Shown here: positions 6,943 through 9,299 of the stretch, piece after piece
Layout: the number at the start of each line of letters is the position of its first letter
How positions within the stretch are numbered: position 1 is the first letter of the stretch
From: an uncultured Eubacteriales bacterium
GTDB taxonomy: Bacteria; Bacillota; Clostridia; Oscillospirales; CAG-272
Length of the DNA: 9,299 bases
Assembly: GCA_900321265.1 (NCBI GenBank)
Contig: ONVJ01000170.1
Span: forward strand, 1 to 9,299
Direction of reading: 5' to 3'
The notes under the pieces: generated by a model
What the model saw: only the letters and a program-made list of their open reading frames with translations
Told to the model about the DNA's origin: nothing
Databases searched by the model: none
Position numbers and translations under genes: made by a program

Positions 6943-6971
6943 TTGACAATTGAATTGCAAGGTGATATAAT
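6943..6971 (+). promoter_or_regulatory. Perfect consensus sigma-A promoter of the plus-strand solute-binding/GH2 unit
   Basis: TTGACA (6943-6948), a 17-base spacer and TATAAT (6966-6971), all matching consensus. The predicted start is near 6978, leaving a leader of about 65 bases. The spacer contains the palindrome CAATT-G-AATTG (6947-6957), and AATTGC recurs at 6953 and 6975. A promoter this good would normally need a repressor if the sugar genes are inducible, and these repeats are candidate operator elements. Confidence 0.9.
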
Positions 6972-7043
6972 TTTAATTGCTGAAATGTCATCATATCCCG
7001 CTTTGCTGAATAAATTATTTAATATATGCGAAAGGAACAACCC

Positions 7044-8573
7044 ATGAAAAAAACTCTGGCAATTCTTTCCGCGGTGCTTGCTCTGGTCATGTCGCTGACG
7101 CTGTTCGCGTCCTGCGGCGATCCCGAGACTCCGCCGGATGACACGACCGCTCCGGTCGTCGTGACCGACACCGACGCCGTATCGGGAGCCAACACCGACG
7201 ACAACGGATACCTTCTTGACGATCTTCCCGAACTGAACTTCGGTGACGAGGAGATCAAGATCCTCAACTGGGACTCCGAGAGAGTCGAGTTCGAGATCAA
7301 GGAGGAACAGCTCAACGGCAGCATCGTTCCCGAAGCGATCTACAACAGAAACCTCAACACCGAGGCGAGAATGCACGTAAAGCTCGTCTGGCACGAGGAA
7401 CAGGGTGCTAATCCCAACATCGGCCCCTTCTGCCAGCACGTGGAGCAGCAGTACGCCGCCGGAAACATCTACGACATGATCGCCGCCTATACCCGCACCG
7501 CCGGAACGCTGCTCACCATGGGCTATTACCAGGATCTGAACCAGATCGACGAAAGCTATCTTAACCTTTCTCAGCCCTGGTGGCCGCAAAGACTGATCGA
7601 GACGATGCAGATCGGCAACGGTCTCTACTTCGTTTCGGGCGACATTTCCACCAACCTGCTTCACTTTATGTACGGCATCTACTACAACAAGCAGATGCTC
7701 GCCGACCTCAACCTCGAGGATCCCGTGAAATTTGTCGACGAACGCACCTGGACGATCGACAAGCTGATCGAGATGAGCAAGGGCGTCTATATCGATTCCG
7801 ACACCGACGGCAGCGCTTCCGAGGGCGACACCTACGGATTCTGCTCGATCTACTATCATCTCGACGCCTTCTACACCGGCTCCGGCCTCAGGCTTCTCGA
7901 ACAGGATCCTGATAAGCTGCTCGTGGTCTCGGACGATTTCTCCTCCGACAAGTGCATCACGATGTGCGACAAGATCGCTACCTGGATGACATCCGGTGAC
8001 TGCTACATTTCTTCCTCCCAGACCTCGCGCAAATATCAGGTCCCCTTTGTAAACGGAAAGGCGCTCTTCTGCCAGAACAGAGTCTATATGGCCGACCAGG
8101 AGAACGGATGCAAGCTCCACGACGTGACCTGGGACTACGGCATCCTTCCGACGCCTCTTTATAATCTGGACCAAGAGGAATACATCACCGTCGTCGGCAA
8201 CCCCTTCACTCTCTGGGGGATCGAGAAGGATCATGATTCCGCCCGCGTGACCATGATCACCGCGGTCATGGAATGCCTCTGCAGCAACGGCTACAGATAC
8301 ACGACGCCCGCCCTCTTTGAGACCAACATGAAGTACAGGTACACTCCCGACTCTACCGACGGATCGATGAGAATGTTCGATATCATCCACGACACCATCG
8401 ACTTTGACCTCGGCCGCATCTTCTCGAAGCAGGACAACTATATGAGCGAGATGCCCACGAAGGTCATTTCGGACGGCGGAAGCTGGGGAGCCGTGGCGTC
8501 AAAACAGGCGACTGCGGTGAGAAAGCTCGTCGAAGCCAACATTACGAAGCCTATCAACGAAAAATACAACTGA
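7044..8573 (+). CDS. Extracellular solute-binding lipoprotein (ABC-type sugar-binding-like)
   Basis: A 509-residue lipoprotein. The start at 7044 is chosen because AAAGGA lies 7 bases upstream and the protein then begins MKKTLAILS, a standard signal peptide. An ATG at 7026 would add six residues and contains that ribosome binding site. Lipidation is predicted at Cys24 (F-A-S-C), followed by an acidic Thr/Pro/Asp linker to about residue 55. Core motifs are YDMIAAY (143-149), QPWWPQ (177-182), DYGILPTP (364-371), FETNMKYRY (425-433) and FDIIHDTIDFDLG. These parallel the 4964-6439 protein, so the fold is probably a type 2 substrate-binding protein. Aromatic residues are frequent, which would suit sugar stacking. 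The downstream GH2 gene supports a glycoside ligand, but no permease is in view. Several hairpins follow the stop codon and could make this the most abundant message of the unit, as is common for binding-protein genes. Confidence 0.85.
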   Translation: MKKTLAILSAVLALVMSLTLFASCGDPETPPDDTTAPVVVTDTDAVSGANTDDNGYLLDDLPELNFGDEEIKILNWDSERVEFEIKEEQLNGSIVPEAIYNRNLNTEARMHVKLVWHEEQGANPNIGPFCQHVEQQYAAGNIYDMIAAYTRTAGTLLTMGYYQDLNQIDESYLNLSQPWWPQRLIETMQIGNGLYFVSGDISTNLLHFMYGIYYNKQMLADLNLEDPVKFVDERTWTIDKLIEMSKGVYIDSDTDGSASEGDTYGFCSIYYHLDAFYTGSGLRLLEQDPDKLLVVSDDFSSDKCITMCDKIATWMTSGDCYISSSQTSRKYQVPFVNGKALFCQNRVYMADQENGCKLHDVTWDYGILPTPLYNLDQEEYITVVGNPFTLWGIEKDHDSARVTMITAVMECLCSNGYRYTTPALFETNMKYRYTPDSTDGSMRMFDIIHDTIDFDLGRIFSKQDNYMSEMPTKVISDGGSWGAVASKQATAVRKLVEANITKPINEKYN

Positions 8574-8576
8574 CAG

Positions 8577-8598
8577 CGGCCCGGGCCGGTCATCCGGC
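8577..8598 (+). repeat. GC-rich palindrome and overlapping small hairpin after the solute-binding gene
   Basis: CGGCCC-GGGCCG (8577-8588) is a perfect 12-base palindrome. Overlapping it, GCCGG-TCAT-CCGGC (8585-8598) can form a 5-bp hairpin with a 4-base loop. No T-run follows, so termination is not expected. It could protect the upstream message from 3' exonucleases. Confidence 0.45.
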
Positions 8599-8634
8599 TG
8601 ATAGTTCGCAGTTTCAATAATACCGAAAAAAGCA

Positions 8635-8671
8635 GGGGGTGTTAAAAAAGCATGACTTTTTTGACACCCCC
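8635..8671 (+). terminator. Strong 16-bp stem-loop with A/T tract inside the stem
   Basis: GGGGGTGTTAAAAAAG (8635-8650) pairs with CTTTTTTGACACCCCC (8656-8671) around the loop CATGA, with one wobble pair (8643/8663). The GC-rich end is at the base and the A/T run at the top. No T-run follows the stem, so it is not a standard rho-independent terminator. It may act as an mRNA stabiliser or partial terminator that separates expression of the binding protein from the GH2 gene. The hairpin is certain and the role uncertain. Confidence 0.55.
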
Positions 8672-8684
8672 GACGCTGTGAGGC

Positions 8685-8715
8685 GGGAGAAGCCGGTCAT
8701 TGCAGCCGGCCTCCC
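8685..8715 (+). repeat. Second hairpin in the leader of the GH2 gene
   Basis: GGGAG (8685-8689) pairs with CTCCC (8711-8715), and after a two-A bulge GCCGG (8692-8696) pairs with CCGGC (8706-8710), leaving a 9-base loop. It ends 37 bases before the GH2 start codon. GCCGGTCAT at 8692 repeats the same nine bases found in the hairpin at 8585. It may be part of a processing or attenuation region. Confidence 0.45.
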
Positions 8716-8751
8716 TTGCTCAAAGGACAAACAGAATCAGGAGAAAGATCA

Positions 8752-9299
8752 ATGAACGAAATCATGAGAGCCGAACATCCGAGACCCGATATGATGAGGA
8801 AGGGATGGCTCTGTCTCAACGGAGAGTGGGAATTCGCCGAGGATCCGGGTGACAGCGGCTTTGAGCGCGGCATGCAGAAGGCCGACGCGCCGTCTGAACT
8901 CTTCGGTCTCAGGATCAACGTCCCCTTCTGCCGCGAATCCCGGCTGTCGGGACTCGGACACAGGGATTTCTGCGACGCCGTCTGGTACCGGAAGGAGATC
9001 ATGCTCTCCGAGGGCTGGCTCGAGGACGGAAAGCGGCTGATCCTTCACATCGGAGCCTGCGACTGGCAGACGACGGTCTGGGTCAACGGGCAGCTCGTCA
9101 CCGAGCATATCGGCGGATATACCCCGATACGCGCCGACATCACCCGTTTCTGCGATGAGGGTGAGAATTATATAACCGTGAGAGCCCGGGATTATCTGCG
9201 TTCGGGCAATCAGGCGGCCGGCAAGCAGTCGCTCGCCTACGGCTCCCACGGCTGTCACTATACCCGCACGACCGGCATATGGCAGAGCGTCTGGCTCGA
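8752..9299 (+). CDS. Glycoside hydrolase family 2 protein, N-terminal part (runs off right edge)
   Basis: The first 182 residues are present, with no stop before the edge. The segment is the sugar-binding jelly-roll domain that starts GH2 enzymes (beta-galactosidase, beta-glucuronidase and beta-mannosidase relatives): LNGEWEF (22-28), VPFCRESRLSGLG (57-69), VWYRKEI (77-83), WVNGQLV (110-116), GGYTP (121-125) and TGIWQSVWL (174-182). The last is a typical end-of-domain motif. The catalytic barrel with its two Glu residues lies outside the window, so the substrate cannot be told. There is no signal peptide, so it should act in the cytoplasm on imported glycosides. AGGAG lies 8 bases before the ATG. 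It sits 178 bases after the solute-binding protein gene on the same strand, probably in the same transcription unit with separate control by the hairpins between them. Confidence 0.9.
   Translation, partial: MNEIMRAEHPRPDMMRKGWLCLNGEWEFAEDPGDSGFERGMQKADAPSELFGLRINVPFCRESRLSGLGHRDFCDAVWYRKEIMLSEGWLEDGKRLILHIGACDWQTTVWVNGQLVTEHIGGYTPIRADITRFCDEGENYITVRARDYLRSGNQAAGKQSLAYGSHGCHYTRTTGIWQSVWL

Noticed and set aside
6900..8390. 496-codon open frame on the minus strand, opposite the 7044-8573 gene
   Set aside because: It mirrors the codon bias of the real gene, is Val/Gly/Asp/His-rich with no recognisable domain, and lacks a ribosome binding site. The plus-strand gene has a promoter, ribosome binding site, signal peptide and paralogue.
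8635..8671. Mobile-element terminal repeat or CRISPR-like unit
   Set aside because: It is a single hairpin with no second copy, no transposase gene and no regular spacer pattern.

Overview
The window looks like a chromosomal segment from a fairly GC-rich member of the Clostridia (Bacillota), probably an uncultured gut-type lineage. The reasons are the rpsO-pnp gene pair, strong GGAGG-type ribosome binding sites, near-consensus sigma-A promoters, and lipoproteins with Thr/Asp-rich linkers after the lipobox Cys. This placement is inference, because no rRNA or other decisive marker is present.

The left half (1-4910) reads on the minus strand. A strong promoter with an AT-rich upstream element (about 4882-4929) drives rpsO (ribosomal protein S15). 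A GC-rich terminator-like hairpin and a large branched stem-loop follow, then pnp (polynucleotide phosphorylase). Beyond pnp, across only 75 bases holding a perfect 13-bp hairpin, lies a membrane-anchored protein with a discoidin-like domain and a VanY/M15-type carboxypeptidase domain. Two key active-site positions of that domain are changed. Six bases further on is the start of a solute-binding-protein-like lipoprotein that runs off the left edge. The four genes may form one read-through operon.

The centre (4964-6504) is a complete minus-strand lipoprotein of the extracellular solute-binding type with its own near-consensus promoter. It starts at GTG, not at the upstream ATG. A spacer of about 540 bases without a credible gene separates it from a divergent unit on the plus strand. 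That unit begins with a perfect consensus promoter (TTGACA, 17 bp, TATAAT), then a second complete solute-binding lipoprotein (7044-8573), a 178-base spacer with several hairpins, and the N-terminal third or less of a glycoside hydrolase family 2 enzyme (8752 to the right edge).

The three solute-binding-like proteins appear to be divergent paralogues. The two complete ones share an FET..KYRY motif near the C-terminus, and the left-edge one aligns with both around the Y.D(V/M)I region. The plus-strand pair suggests oligosaccharide or glycoside capture coupled to intracellular hydrolysis. No permease gene is in view, and no clear new defence, mobile or CRISPR system is present. The most notable items are the altered VanY-like active site, the structured rpsO-pnp spacer and the hairpin-rich spacer before the GH2 gene.
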